Positions 51,810 through 60,990 of a stretch of DNA of 64,000 bases are shown here, piece by piece (position 1 is the stretch's first letter; the number at the start of each line of letters is the position of its first letter). The stretch is from Rufibacter sediminis. Lineage in GTDB: Bacteria; Bacteroidota; Bacteroidia; Cytophagales; Hymenobacteraceae. The stretch covers positions 1-64,000 of the forward strand of contig NZ_JACOAF010000037.1 in the NCBI RefSeq assembly GCF_014269285.1, in the 5' to 3' direction. The notes below the pieces were generated by a model. The model was not told where the DNA came from and ran no database searches. It saw only the letters and a program-made list of their open reading frames with translations. Made by a program: the position numbers and the translations under genes.

Positions 51810-54164
51810 ATGCTGCTCACCAGATTGCTTCCCACATCCCAGCACCCGCGCCAACCCTGCAAAGGCATGGCTTGGCTGCGCTTTGGGGGAGTTGGTCTGG
51901 TGGCGGTTTTCGTCTGCTTCCTGCTGTTGAACTTGCTCTTTCCTCTCGAAGTGAACCTCTCCTACTCGCCCGTCATCACCGCGGCCGACGGTACCATTCT
52001 CCACTCCTACCTGAGCAAAGACGATAAGTGGCGGATGCAACTGGAACCCGATGAAATCAGTCCGGTACTCCAGAAAGCGGTTTTGCTCAAGGAAGATAAG
52101 TACTTCTATTTTCATCCCGGCGTAAACCCGGTAGCCATGCTGAGGGCTTTGGGAAAGAACCTGGTTCAGGGGAAAACCACCTCGGGGGCGTCTACCATCA
52201 CCATGCAGGTAGCCCGTTTGCTGTACCCCAACGAGCGGACGTACTGGCATAAACTCACCGAGATGTTCCGGGCGCTGCAACTGGAATGGCGCTACAGCAA
52301 AGACGAGATTCTGCAGCTCTACCTGAACCTGGTACCGTACGGCGGCAACATTGAAGGCGTGAAAGCAGCCTCGTTGCTGTATTTTCAGCAGTCGCCCAGG
52401 CAGCTCAGTTTGGCGCAGGCGGTGGCATTGACGGTTATACCAAACAAACCCTCATCGCTCCGCATCGGTTGGCAGAACCAGAAAATAGTGGCGTTCAGAA
52501 ACAAGTGGCTGCAGTACTTCGCCCGGCAGGAGGCTTTCCCGAAGGAGGCGTTGGAAGACGCGCTGCAGGAGCCGTTGAACGCCCAACGGCTCGATGCCCC
52601 CAAGATAGCCCCGCACTTCGCGTACCGCATGTACCGGCAGCACCCACAGGAGGCCATCATCCGAACTACCCTCAATCTGGCGGTGCAGGAAAAGGTGGAG
52701 CAACTGGCTTATAATTACCTTCAGCAGCTCAAGTACCGTAACATCCACAACACCGCCGTACTGGTGATCAACAACCAAACCAATGCCGTGGAAGCCTACC
52801 TCGGCTCCGCCGATTTCTCCGATGCCCTGCACGGCGGACAGGTGGACGGCGTGCGGGCCGTCCGGTCGCCGGGCAGCACCTTGAAACCGTTGCTGTACGC
52901 CTCGGCTTTTGAACAAGGACTGATCACGCCTAAATCCACCATTTCAGACGTACCCATTGATTATGCAGGCTATCGACCCGAGAACTATTTTGGCACGTAC
53001 AGCGGCAACATCACCGTGGAGCAAGCCCTGGCCACTTCGCTGAATGTCCCGGCGGTGAAACTGCTGGACCGGATTGGGGTCGGCAGCTTTGTGCAGAAAA
53101 TGAAACAGGCCGAGTTCTCGCAAATGAAGAAGAACGGCGACCAGCTGGGTTTGTCATTGATTCTGGGAGGCTGCGGCGTGAAACTGGAAGAACTGACCGC
53201 CCTGTATGCCTCCTTCGCCCGACAGGGGAAATATGTTCCCGTGCGCTGGTTGCAGCAAGACAGCCTTTCGGCCGCAAAGCAACTCTTGTCACCGGGAGCG
53301 GCGTTTATGGTGAACCAGATCCTGACCCAGCTCCAACGCCCCGATCTGCCGCACAATGCGGTGAATAGTGCCCATTTACCGAAAATCGCCTGGAAAACGG
53401 GAACCTCGTACGGACGCAAAGACGCCTGGAGCATTGGCTACAATCAGAAGTATACCGTGGGCTTGTGGGTAGGCAATTTCTCCGGCGAAGGAGTTCCCGA
53501 ACTGAACGGCACCGATACCGCCACACCGCTCCTGTTCTCCATCTTCAACACCATTGATTACAACAGTCCCAACCACTGGTTTGCTCCCCCGGTCAGCATC
53601 GGGACCCGCAGCGTGTGCGTAGCGAGCGGCTTACCCGGCAATAGTTTCTGCCAGGATCTGGTGACGGACACCTATTTGCCTGGTATTTCTCCGGCTACAA
53701 AGTGCACGCACTTAAAGAAAGTGCCGGTTTCCTTAGACGGTAAGTTTGCCTACTGCACCAGTTGTCTGCCCGAAGGGGATTATCAGCTGCAATGGTACCC
53801 CAACCACTCCCCGGAAATTCTCACGTATTTTGTTTCGCAGCATTTGCCCTACGTCAGCCTGCCGCCGCATAATCCTGCTTGTAGCCGCATTTTCCAGGAA
53901 TATGCTCCGCTTATTTCGTCGCCCACGGCGGGCATGGAATACCTGTTGGAGAAAGCAGATCACCAGAAACTGATGCTGCAGTGCAACCCGCACAACGAAG
54001 TCAAAAAAGTGTACTGGTACGTCAACGACCAATTCCTGAGCGCCTCGCGTGGTAATGCACCCGTTTTCTTTGAGCCCGAGCACGCCGGCAAACTCAAGAT
54101 CTCCTGCCTGGATGATCAGGGCCGCAACACGGACAGCTATGTCACCGTCCGGTTCCTAGACTAA
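51810..54164 (+). CDS. pbpC: Penicillin-binding protein 1C
   Basis: This 784-residue bifunctional enzyme has a membrane anchor (about 30-50). The GT51 glycosyltransferase domain follows with LLKEDKYFYFHPGVNP and TSGASTITMQVARLL. The transpeptidase has SxxK in RSPGSTLKPLLYA (about residue 353), ATSLNVPAV and KTGTSYGRKDAW (about 529). A C-terminal BiPBP_C-type domain rich in cysteines (CVASGLPGNSFC, CTSCLPEGDY) ends the protein. It polymerises and possibly crosslinks peptidoglycan during repair, together with the neighbouring macroglobulin. The stop is 2 nt from the convergent kinase stop. Confidence 0.96.
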   Translation: MLLTRLLPTSQHPRQPCKGMAWLRFGGVGLVAVFVCFLLLNLLFPLEVNLSYSPVITAADGTILHSYLSKDDKWRMQLEPDEISPVLQKAVLLKEDKYFYFHPGVNPVAMLRALGKNLVQGKTTSGASTITMQVARLLYPNERTYWHKLTEMFRALQLEWRYSKDEILQLYLNLVPYGGNIEGVKAASLLYFQQSPRQLSLAQAVALTVIPNKPSSLRIGWQNQKIVAFRNKWLQYFARQEAFPKEALEDALQEPLNAQRLDAPKIAPHFAYRMYRQHPQEAIIRTTLNLAVQEKVEQLAYNYLQQLKYRNIHNTAVLVINNQTNAVEAYLGSADFSDALHGGQVDGVRAVRSPGSTLKPLLYASAFEQGLITPKSTISDVPIDYAGYRPENYFGTYSGNITVEQALATSLNVPAVKLLDRIGVGSFVQKMKQAEFSQMKKNGDQLGLSLILGGCGVKLEELTALYASFARQGKYVPVRWLQQDSLSAAKQLLSPGAAFMVNQILTQLQRPDLPHNAVNSAHLPKIAWKTGTSYGRKDAWSIGYNQKYTVGLWVGNFSGEGVPELNGTDTATPLLFSIFNTIDYNSPNHWFAPPVSIGTRSVCVASGLPGNSFCQDLVTDTYLPGISPATKCTHLKKVPVSLDGKFAYCTSCLPEGDYQLQWYPNHSPEILTYFVSQHLPYVSLPPHNPACSRIFQEYAPLISSPTAGMEYLLEKADHQKLMLQCNPHNEVKKVYWYVNDQFLSASRGNAPVFFEPEHAGKLKISCLDDQGRNTDSYVTVRFLD

Positions 54165-54166
54165 GC

Positions 54167-56170
54167 TTACGACGTTTCCAGTTCCTCTTCCAGCACCACT
54201 TCAGCATCTTCTTGCCGGACTGTGCACGGCAGGTAAATGGTGAAAGTACTGCCTTGGTTCTGCACGCTTTCTACCGTGATCTTGCCGTTCAGGCTCTCCA
54301 CCAATTCTTTGCTCAGCAACAGGCCCAAGCCAGTGCCCTGTTCAAGGGCGGTGCCGGGAGTCGTGAACCGCTTGCCGGAAAACAGTTTGGCCAGGTTGGA
54401 TTCCGAGATTCCTTTCCCGGCGTCAGTAACCACGAAGGAAATGCCCTTCTCCTGTTCGTGGGCTTCCAACGTCACCTCCCCACCCGCAAAACTGAACTTA
54501 ATGGCATTGGCGACCATGTTCCGTAAGACAAAGGAGAGGCGTTCTTTGTCGGTGTTGATGGTGAGTTGTTGATTAACCCCATTGAACAGCCGTACCTCTT
54601 TGGCCGAAGCCTGCGCTTCCAGTACGTGCAACGTTTCATTGACCATGTCATGTAGGCGCACTGGGTGCAACTCCAGGCTGGAACCCTGCATCTGGGCCTT
54701 CGACCAGAACAACAGGTTGTCCATCATCTTCACCACTACTTCCATGTTCTTGCCCAGTAAAGCAAAAAAGCGCTTCACTTCGCCTTCGCTGAGGGAACGG
54801 TTCTGCACCAACTGTAGAATTCCCTGGATGGAATTGAACGGCGACCGCAGGTCATGGGAGACAATGGAGAACACTTTGCTTTTAAAGCTGTTGTGGCGGT
54901 CTAACTGCGCATTGTTGCTTTCCAGGATAGCGGCCTGTTTGGTGATTTCCTCTTTCTGGGCAGTGATTTCCTGGTTTTTCTGGAGCAAGAGCGAAGTGGC
55001 TTCCTGTAGCTGCCGTGAGAGGTTCTTGAACTTCTGCTTGCTCAGGTAAAGCCCGATGACCAACAGCAGAAGCAAAAGCAGGATGGCGCCTTCAAACCAC
55101 ATGGTCTTCTGCTGCTGCGCGATGTCCAGGGCCTGAATGCGTTGTTGGGCTTTCAGCTTGATATTCTCCAGCTCCTGCTGGCTGTTCTCAAATTTGGAGA
55201 TGATCTCGGCGGCTTTGCGGTTCTGCTGATCCAGGTTTAGCTTCAGATCTTCCTGGGTGAAAATGGTCTGGTACTTGTACGCGTTCTCAAAATCTTTCAC
55301 CGATGCGTAAAGATCGGCGAGCCGCTGGGCCGCGGCCATGATCTTCTTGCTGGAAACCGTGCCCACCGCCACCTCATAACTTTGCCGCGCATAGTGCAGG
55401 GCTCTCTGGGGCTGTTTCAAGCTCTGGTAGATATTGGCGATGCCGCCCAGCGTCACGGTTTTGTTCATGTTGTTGCCTAGTTCCTCGTCTATCTGAAGAG
55501 CCTCTTGTAGATAGGGCAAGCCCTGGGCCGGTTTGCCCATGAAATTATGGGCGATCCCGATGTTGGCCAACCCAACGCCGTAGCTTTTCCGGTTACCGGA
55601 CTGCCGATGGATATTCGTGGCTTTCTGATAATAGGTGAGAGCGGTAGCGAAGTCTTTCCTGGTCTCATAGATATTGCCCAGGTTGTTGTAGACTCTGCCT
55701 AAGCCGTTCTGGTTATTGGTTTTAAGAGCAAGAGACTGCGCCAGGTGGTAGTTCTGCAGGGCGCGCTTCTCGTCTTTGGTTCTGTAACAGAGAACGCCCA
55801 GATTGTTGTAGGTGGTTACCAGCAAAGTGGTGTCTTTCAGCTGACTGGCAATCCGGAGGGAAGTGTAGAAATAGGGAAAGGCTTTGTCAAACTCGCCCAA
55901 GACCAGGTGTCCGTGGCCAATCAGCCCGATGGCTTCCGCTTCCCCTTTCAGGTACTTCGCTTTTTTGGCTAGTTCCTGGGAGGATCGGGCTTGTTGCATG
56001 GCCTTGAGTACATCAGAGAGCATGTATTCGCGGCTGAGGGCACAGCCAATGTTCACCCGGGCAGTATCGCTGGAGGCAGCGGCCAATCGCTGCTTTAACT
56101 CCTCCACTTGGTTCTGTTGCGCAAACAGACGCCCCGGCAGCAGGAGCACTAGTATCAAGAGAAACCTCAT
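54167..56170 (-). CDS. TPR-containing membrane histidine kinase
   Basis: The start MRFLLILVLLLPGRLFAQ at 56170 gives a signal peptide and 667 residues. A periplasmic array of about seven TPRs runs from 30 to 330 (for example YNNLGVLCYRTKDEKRALQN). One transmembrane helix follows (GAILLLLLLLVIGLYLSK), then a coiled coil (QKEEITKQAAILESNNAQL), HisKA (FSIVSHDLRSPFNSIQG) and the ATPase boxes NMVANAIKFS, VTDAGKGISES and GTGLGLLLSKEL. This is a standard Bacteroidota sensor type; ligand and regulator are unknown. No response regulator gene is adjacent. Confidence 0.94.
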   Translation of the reverse strand: MRFLLILVLLLPGRLFAQQNQVEELKQRLAAASSDTARVNIGCALSREYMLSDVLKAMQQARSSQELAKKAKYLKGEAEAIGLIGHGHLVLGEFDKAFPYFYTSLRIASQLKDTTLLVTTYNNLGVLCYRTKDEKRALQNYHLAQSLALKTNNQNGLGRVYNNLGNIYETRKDFATALTYYQKATNIHRQSGNRKSYGVGLANIGIAHNFMGKPAQGLPYLQEALQIDEELGNNMNKTVTLGGIANIYQSLKQPQRALHYARQSYEVAVGTVSSKKIMAAAQRLADLYASVKDFENAYKYQTIFTQEDLKLNLDQQNRKAAEIISKFENSQQELENIKLKAQQRIQALDIAQQQKTMWFEGAILLLLLLLVIGLYLSKQKFKNLSRQLQEATSLLLQKNQEITAQKEEITKQAAILESNNAQLDRHNSFKSKVFSIVSHDLRSPFNSIQGILQLVQNRSLSEGEVKRFFALLGKNMEVVVKMMDNLLFWSKAQMQGSSLELHPVRLHDMVNETLHVLEAQASAKEVRLFNGVNQQLTINTDKERLSFVLRNMVANAIKFSFAGGEVTLEAHEQEKGISFVVTDAGKGISESNLAKLFSGKRFTTPGTALEQGTGLGLLLSKELVESLNGKITVESVQNQGSTFTIYLPCTVRQEDAEVVLEEELETS

Positions 56171-56444
56171 ACAGATATAAAAATCAGCGTTGGGCCTGTT
56201 ACAGCTGCGGCTGTTGAAATATATAGGAAAGGACAATGCCTGTCTCGTATAGATTCAATTTATCTAAATATTTTCACAATCGCTTCACTTTCATCTCGAA
56301 ACATGACGATTCCGTTTAGGGACCGTTTTCCCGAAAACTGCTCTAAAACGCGCTTCGTTGCCCACGGCGGTTTGCAAGTACATTGGTCTTCTGGTCTTCA
56401 ATCAGTATCTTATCGGCTGAAAGTATTCTACCAAACTCGTGTTC
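56171..56444. other. Divergent spacer between the TPR kinase and the exopeptidase
   Basis: It holds one family A element and presumably both promoters, with AT-rich sequence at 56250-56280. No gene is seen. Confidence 0.45.
56313..56350. repeat. Family A stem-loop element
   Basis: CGTTTAGGGACCGTTTTC and GAAAACTGCTCTAAAACG form the arms, in a divergent spacer rather than after a gene. Confidence 0.75.
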
Positions 56445-57911
56445 ATGAAAAAGTATTTTACGCTGGGCCTTATGGCCGCCTTGCTCGCGGGGCAGGCGAA
56501 GGCGCAGGAAAACAAAGCCTGGCCGGAGGTTTTCCAGAAGATCAACTCCGAGGTGCAAACCAACTCAAAAGCTTACAGTTCGTTGAAAACGGCCTCAGAA
56601 ACCATTGGTCACCGCATGACGGGCTCCGAGAACGGGAAGAAGGCCGAGGAGTTTGCCTATAACCTTTTCAAATCTTATGGCTTTTCTGAGGTGCGTTACC
56701 AGCCGTTTGAGGTGGAAAGCTGGAGCCGTGGCACGCTGGCCTTACAGGTGGGGCCAGATGCCAAACAGTTAAAAAATATAAAATCCGTTTCGCTGGCGCA
56801 CTCGCCGGTGAAAGCCAACCTCACCGGGCAGGTAGTGGACATGGGAAATGGTCTGGAAGTGGATTACGCGGCCAAGCCCAACGCCGTGAAAGGCAAGATT
56901 GCGCTGGTGTATTTAGGGGTTTTACCCGGCTCGCCGGAAGGCACCCGCAGCTTGCACCGCTCTGAGAAAACAGCGCTGGCCATCAACAACGGGGCCAAAG
57001 GCATCATCATCATCAACACCGTGGCGGGAGGCACCTTGCTCACCGGCACCGCTTCAGTCACTGGCAAACTCATCTCCATCCCGGCGGTGTGCATTGGCCG
57101 CGAAGACGGCATGCAGTTGAAGGAACAGCTGCAGAAAGGTGCCTTGAGCGCGAAGATCGACATGACGAATAACTCAGGAAAAATCAAGGCACGTAACGTC
57201 ATCGCCACGCTCAAAGGGGCGGAGCTGCCCAACGAAAAAGTGGTGGTAGGCGGACACCTGGACAGCTGGGATCTGGCCTCGGGCGCTATTGACAACGGCA
57301 TCGGGTCGTTCTCAGTGATGGACATGGCCCGTACGTTCCAGACGCTGAAACTACGCCCCAAACGCACCATCGAGTTTGTGATGTTCATGGGCGAGGAAGA
57401 AGGTCTGCTGGGTTCTGAGGCCTATTTAGAGGAAGCGCTCAAAAACAAGAGCGTGAACCAACTGTCCTTCATGCTCAACTATGACATGACCAACGACCCC
57501 AAAGGCTACAACGCCAGCCAGGAGTCCTGCCGGGAACTGTTCCAGTCCATCGGGGCCATTGCGGCCAAGATTGATACTACTTTCAAGAACAGTTTCAGTT
57601 CGCGCGCGGGTCTGCACTCAGACCACCAGCCGTTCATGTTGCACGGAATACCCACCGGAGGCTCATCGGGCGGAAAACTGCCGGCCAGCGCCGGTGACTG
57701 CTACCACGCCGACTGTGACTCCTTCGCCCTGGTAAACGAACAGGAATTGAAGAATACCGTGCGGTTCAGCAGCATGCTCCTGTACGGCCTCGCCGATGCC
57801 ACCACAATTCCGGCCAAACCCCTTACTGATGAACAAACCAAAGCGTTCCTGCTGAAGAACAACCTCAAAGAACCCTTGAAAATAGCCGGGGAGTGGCGCT
57901 GGAAGGATTAA
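56445..57911 (+). CDS. Exported M28-family exopeptidase with PA domain
   Basis: The ATG at 56445 is preferred to an in-frame GTG at 56439, giving 488 residues with a signal peptide (MKKYFTLGLMAALLAGQAKAQ). A PA-type insert (about 115-260) precedes the di-zinc site: His in VVGGHLDSWD, bridging Asp in SGAIDNGIG, GEEEGLLGS, Asp in NYDMTNDP and His in CYHADCDS. It resembles carboxypeptidase Q or glutamate-carboxypeptidase-like enzymes and likely cleaves dipeptides in the periplasm. Confidence 0.92.
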   Translation: MKKYFTLGLMAALLAGQAKAQENKAWPEVFQKINSEVQTNSKAYSSLKTASETIGHRMTGSENGKKAEEFAYNLFKSYGFSEVRYQPFEVESWSRGTLALQVGPDAKQLKNIKSVSLAHSPVKANLTGQVVDMGNGLEVDYAAKPNAVKGKIALVYLGVLPGSPEGTRSLHRSEKTALAINNGAKGIIIINTVAGGTLLTGTASVTGKLISIPAVCIGREDGMQLKEQLQKGALSAKIDMTNNSGKIKARNVIATLKGAELPNEKVVVGGHLDSWDLASGAIDNGIGSFSVMDMARTFQTLKLRPKRTIEFVMFMGEEEGLLGSEAYLEEALKNKSVNQLSFMLNYDMTNDPKGYNASQESCRELFQSIGAIAAKIDTTFKNSFSSRAGLHSDHQPFMLHGIPTGGSSGGKLPASAGDCYHADCDSFALVNEQELKNTVRFSSMLLYGLADATTIPAKPLTDEQTKAFLLKNNLKEPLKIAGEWRWKD

Positions 57912-57967
57912 AACAGATAGGCATCCCAGTTACTTTATAACATAACTCCGTTCTTGGCTGCTGCACG

Positions 57968-58014
57968 GCTCTGTTTTTAGGCTCGTTTTGTGAAAACGAG
58001 CCTAAAAACAGAGC
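57968..58014 (+). terminator. Perfect extended family A hairpin acting as terminator of the exopeptidase gene
   Basis: A 22-bp perfect stem begins GCTCTGTTTTTAGGCTCG and closes CGAGCCTAAAAACAGAGC around a GTG loop, directly followed by eight T. Here the family A core and a functional terminator are the same structure. Confidence 0.92.
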
Positions 58015-58180
58015 TTTTTTTTGCACTCTTAAAACATAGTGATAGTACTTCAAACTTCTAAGGTATCATCTGTTCTAGCATTTATTTTATTTAAGTCAGA
58101 CTTAATAATGATATAAGTCATTCCGGCGGAACTTATTAAGGTTGAACTTACGTCTGCAAATAAATAATATTCTATTCCGT

Positions 58181-59026
58181 ATGACCACGATACTATGCCC
58201 GACCGATTTTTCCAAGAGCTCGAAGAACGCGATCCACTACGCCGATGAAATTGCGCAGCGCATCAACTCTCATGTGCTCTTATTCCACAACATCCCGGAG
58301 CCGGTTTCTACTTCCTCAGAGGCTATGGGCCACGAGGCGGGGTATCCCACCAAAGAAGAAATCAAGCGGAAAGTAAAGAAACTCTCCAAGTTGAAAGGGA
58401 TTAGAGAAGATGAGGAAGAAAACGGGTGGGGCGGATCGGTATCCTATGAAACCAGAATACGCTACGGCGAAACGCACCAGAAAATAGCGCACTTAGCGCA
58501 GGAGGAAAAAGTGGATCTGGTGGTCTTGGGCACCGAGGAAGCCGAAAACATAGCGGATCATTCCCTGGCCGATCAGGTGGTGCAGCAGGTGGCCTGCCCG
58601 GTGCTCATGGTTCCCGGCAAAGTCTCCTTCAAACCGCTGCGGAGAATTGTGGTAGCTACTGACCTGCGGGGTTTTTGCCCCGCTGATATGAATTTGGTTC
58701 TGAAACTGGTCAACTACTTCGGGGCGCAGCTGCATTTGGTACACGTATTGACCAAGGACGATGCTACCGCCCGTCAGTTCTCGCTGGAAGAACTGGAGAG
58801 AATGAGCAAGCGCATTACCTACCAACGCGTAAGCCACCACGTGGAAGTGAACGCCTCGGTTTGCGATGGTATCACGCAGTTCTGCCGCACCCACCGCGCC
58901 GATATGCTGGTGATGGGCGCCCACACCCCTGATGCCTGGGAACATCTGTTCCGGTTAGGAACCGAACAGAAAAACGACCTGCAACTGCCATTCCTGCTGG
59001 TTCACGCGAAGAAAATCAGGGTATAA
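58181..59026 (+). CDS. Tandem-domain universal stress protein
   Basis: The ATG at 58181 (MTTILCPTDFSKSSKNAI) is chosen over an upstream TTG. The 281-residue protein has two UspA domains. The first keeps VVLGTEEAENIADHSLADQV, with weakened ATP-site glycines; the second carries IVVATDLRG and MLVMGAHTPDAWEHLF. It is the second double-USP of the window (the other is at 21.2 kb) and is likely induced on starvation or stress. It is monocistronic, with a terminator 106 nt downstream. Confidence 0.91.
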   Translation: MTTILCPTDFSKSSKNAIHYADEIAQRINSHVLLFHNIPEPVSTSSEAMGHEAGYPTKEEIKRKVKKLSKLKGIREDEEENGWGGSVSYETRIRYGETHQKIAHLAQEEKVDLVVLGTEEAENIADHSLADQVVQQVACPVLMVPGKVSFKPLRRIVVATDLRGFCPADMNLVLKLVNYFGAQLHLVHVLTKDDATARQFSLEELERMSKRITYQRVSHHVEVNASVCDGITQFCRTHRADMLVMGAHTPDAWEHLFRLGTEQKNDLQLPFLLVHAKKIRV

Positions 59027-59094
59027 GTTCATCCGTTTTCGCACTGCTTTTCTAAAAAGTATCTACATCTGAAACTACAGTGTCTACCTGCGCC

Positions 59095-59131
59095 AGAAAA
59101 GCGCCTGTTTTGTAAAAATACCCTTAAAACG
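59095..59131. repeat. Family A element, degenerate left arm
   Basis: The right half TGTTTTGTAAAAATACCC-TTAAAACG is typical, whereas the left end (AGAAAAGCGCC) lacks the TTTTAGG word. It abuts the USP terminator. Confidence 0.5.
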
Positions 59132-59160
59132 AGAGAGCCCGGCGGTTTGCCAGGCTCTCT
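59132..59160 (+). terminator. Terminator of the universal stress protein gene
   Basis: AGAGAGCC and GGCTCTCT form the stem, with GGC/GCC pairs above a bulged C and A, followed by GTTTTTG. Confidence 0.85.
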
Positions 59161-59317
59161 GTTTTTGTAATGCAATGTACTTGCGTGTTGCTTAACGAAT
59201 CAAAGCTTAGATAAAAGGATGTACGTATGTAATCTGGAATATAAGGTGATGCCTTGCAAAAATTCAACCCACTGAACCTTCAAGGTTTTCTGAAAAGCAG
59301 AACACTCCGGGGAGGTC

Positions 59318-60586
59318 TTAGACCAACTCAGCCGATTTCTCCAGGTTAAACAAAGCACTCAACCCTTCAATCAGCGCTTCTGACTCGCCGCGCTGGCAGG
59401 CGGCTTTCAGTTCCAGGGCGGGCATTTTCACGATCTTGTTCAGGATGTTTTTGGTGATGGTCTCCACCAGTTCCTGCTCCGGGCCGCTGAGTTGTTTCAC
59501 ATAGCGGGCCAACTCGCGCTGCCGGATTTCCTCTAACCGGTTTTTGAACTGCTGCAGCGCCGGCGACATGCTCATCTCACGGGTCCAGGTCTGGAACTCA
59601 GCCATGGCTTCGGTCACGATTTGGTGTACCGCCGGAATGGCGGCCAATCTTGTTTCCAGGGCTTCGGTTGCGCGGTTCTTGATATTGTCTACGTTGTACA
59701 CGTGGGTATTCTCCAGCTCTGCCAGGGCACTGTCAATGCTGCGGGGCATGGAAAGGTCTACAAAGAAATGCGGTTTCTGCTCGCCCATGCGCTCCACTAC
59801 CTCTTTACTGATGAAGAAGCAGTCGCCGGGCACGGAGGAGATCACCACATCGGCGGATGCCATGGCTTCCCACACGTTTTCCCAGTAGATGGCCTGGGCA
59901 TTGCACTTCTGGGCCAGTTCCACGGCTTTGTGGTGGGTACGGTTGGCGATGGTGATGTTCCGGACGGTGGATTTCTGGAAGTTATCGCAGACGTTGGCGC
60001 CAATCTCGCCTACGCCCAGCATCAATACCTTGGGGTTCTCTACGTTTTTGGTGAGTTCCTCTACCAGTTCAACGGTGGCGTAGGACACGGAAGCGGCTCC
60101 GTCTTTGAACGCGGTTTCGTTCACCACGCGCTTGTTCGTGAAGAAAATGGTGTGCAGCAAGCGGTGCAGATATGGCCCCACCATGTTGGCATCAGAAGCC
60201 CACTGGTAGGCGTTCTTCACTTGGTTCATGATCTGCATGTCCCCCACCACTTGCGACTCCAGCCCGAGCGCAACCTGAAATAAGTGCTGCACGGCTTCTT
60301 GCTCCCGGGTAAGGTGTTTGAAGTAAGGGGCAATCTCGGTGGTAGCGATAAAGCCTTTCTCCAGGGCAATGAGTTTGATGATCTCTTTGGAATAATCATG
60401 CTCAGAAGCGTAATACACCTCGGTGCGGTTACAGGTGGAAAGCACCAGTACATCCTGCGCCTGCGTGAAATCCTTAATTTTATCCAACAGGTTCCGGCAT
60501 CCAATCTCGTTTAAGGCAACCGCCTCCCGCACCGCAATAGGGGCGTGCTTGTAAGAAAGAGTGAGGGCTTTGAAAGATGTCTGCAT
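59318..60586 (-). CDS. hemA: Glutamyl-tRNA reductase
   Basis: The start MQTSFKALTLSYKHAPI at 60586 (an in-frame Met lies 6 nt further out) gives 422 residues. The catalytic cysteine is in LVLSTCNRTEVYY (about 52), the NADPH domain has LGVGEIGANVCDNF, and a dimerisation helix domain ends the protein. It reduces Glu-tRNA to glutamate semialdehyde, the first step of C5 tetrapyrrole synthesis, which also supplies the haem of the catalase encoded here. No other hem gene is adjacent. Confidence 0.95.
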   Translation of the reverse strand: MQTSFKALTLSYKHAPIAVREAVALNEIGCRNLLDKIKDFTQAQDVLVLSTCNRTEVYYASEHDYSKEIIKLIALEKGFIATTEIAPYFKHLTREQEAVQHLFQVALGLESQVVGDMQIMNQVKNAYQWASDANMVGPYLHRLLHTIFFTNKRVVNETAFKDGAASVSYATVELVEELTKNVENPKVLMLGVGEIGANVCDNFQKSTVRNITIANRTHHKAVELAQKCNAQAIYWENVWEAMASADVVISSVPGDCFFISKEVVERMGEQKPHFFVDLSMPRSIDSALAELENTHVYNVDNIKNRATEALETRLAAIPAVHQIVTEAMAEFQTWTREMSMSPALQQFKNRLEEIRQRELARYVKQLSGPEQELVETITKNILNKIVKMPALELKAACQRGESEALIEGLSALFNLEKSAELV

Positions 60587-60680
60587 GGTCATGTTTAATT
60601 CCACTGCAAATTTCAGCAGGAAGCAGTGCTTAAAACATGATGATTGTCAGTTTAGGGGAAAGGATTTGTCAGTCTGGCGC

Positions 60681-60740
60681 TTAGCCTGTCCTGCTTTAGG
60701 CCTGTTTTAATGAAAACAGGCCTAAAGCAGGACAGGCTAA
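60681..60740. repeat. Longest extended family A hairpin (28-bp perfect stem)
   Basis: Positions 60681-60708 are the exact reverse complement of 60713-60740 around an AATG loop. The inner part is the family core (TTTAGGCCTGTTTT/AAAACAGGCCTAAA). The outer part, including TTAGCCTGTCCTGC, is unique to this copy. Confidence 0.93.
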
Positions 60741-60753
60741 GATAACTATGCTT

Positions 60754-60874
60754 CAAGTTTCTAACTTGGAGCTACTTTGACGCAAGTTTGCAACCTGCGG
60801 ATGTCTCAGGTTTTATAATGACGGAAGTTATAAACTTCCATCATGGTAGCCACAAGTTAAAAACTTGCGGCAGG
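60754..60874. repeat. Family C paired palindromes, two units
   Basis: Unit 1 has CAAGTT-TCT-AACTTG, a 14-nt spacer and CAAGTT-TGC-AACCTG. Unit 2, 70 nt later, has GAAGTT-ATA-AACTTC, a 14-nt spacer ending TAGCCA, then CAAGTT-AAA-AACTTG followed by CGGCAGG. The unit plan equals that at 25661-25714. A further half-palindrome lies at 60889-60902. Confidence 0.7.
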
Positions 60875-60890
60875 AAAATAATGGTGGCGA

Positions 60891-60927
60891 GTTTTTAACT
60901 TCGTTTTCACTAAACAGCCCTAAAACG
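60891..60927. repeat. Family A element, diverged and overlapping family C sequence
   Basis: TTCGTTTTC and TAAACAGCCCTAAAACG match the inner and right parts, while the left end is the GTTTTTAACTT of a family C half-palindrome. Confidence 0.5.
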
Positions 60928-60928
60928 C

Positions 60929-60989
60929 CACTCACTCACTCACTCACTCACTCACTCACTCACTCACTCACTCACTCACTCACTCACTC
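60929..60989. repeat. (CACT)15 tetranucleotide microsatellite
   Basis: About fifteen perfect copies of CACT span 61 nt and end next to the stop codon (60991-60993) of the leftward REC-cNMP-HTH gene. Confidence 0.97.
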
Positions 60990-60990
60990 C

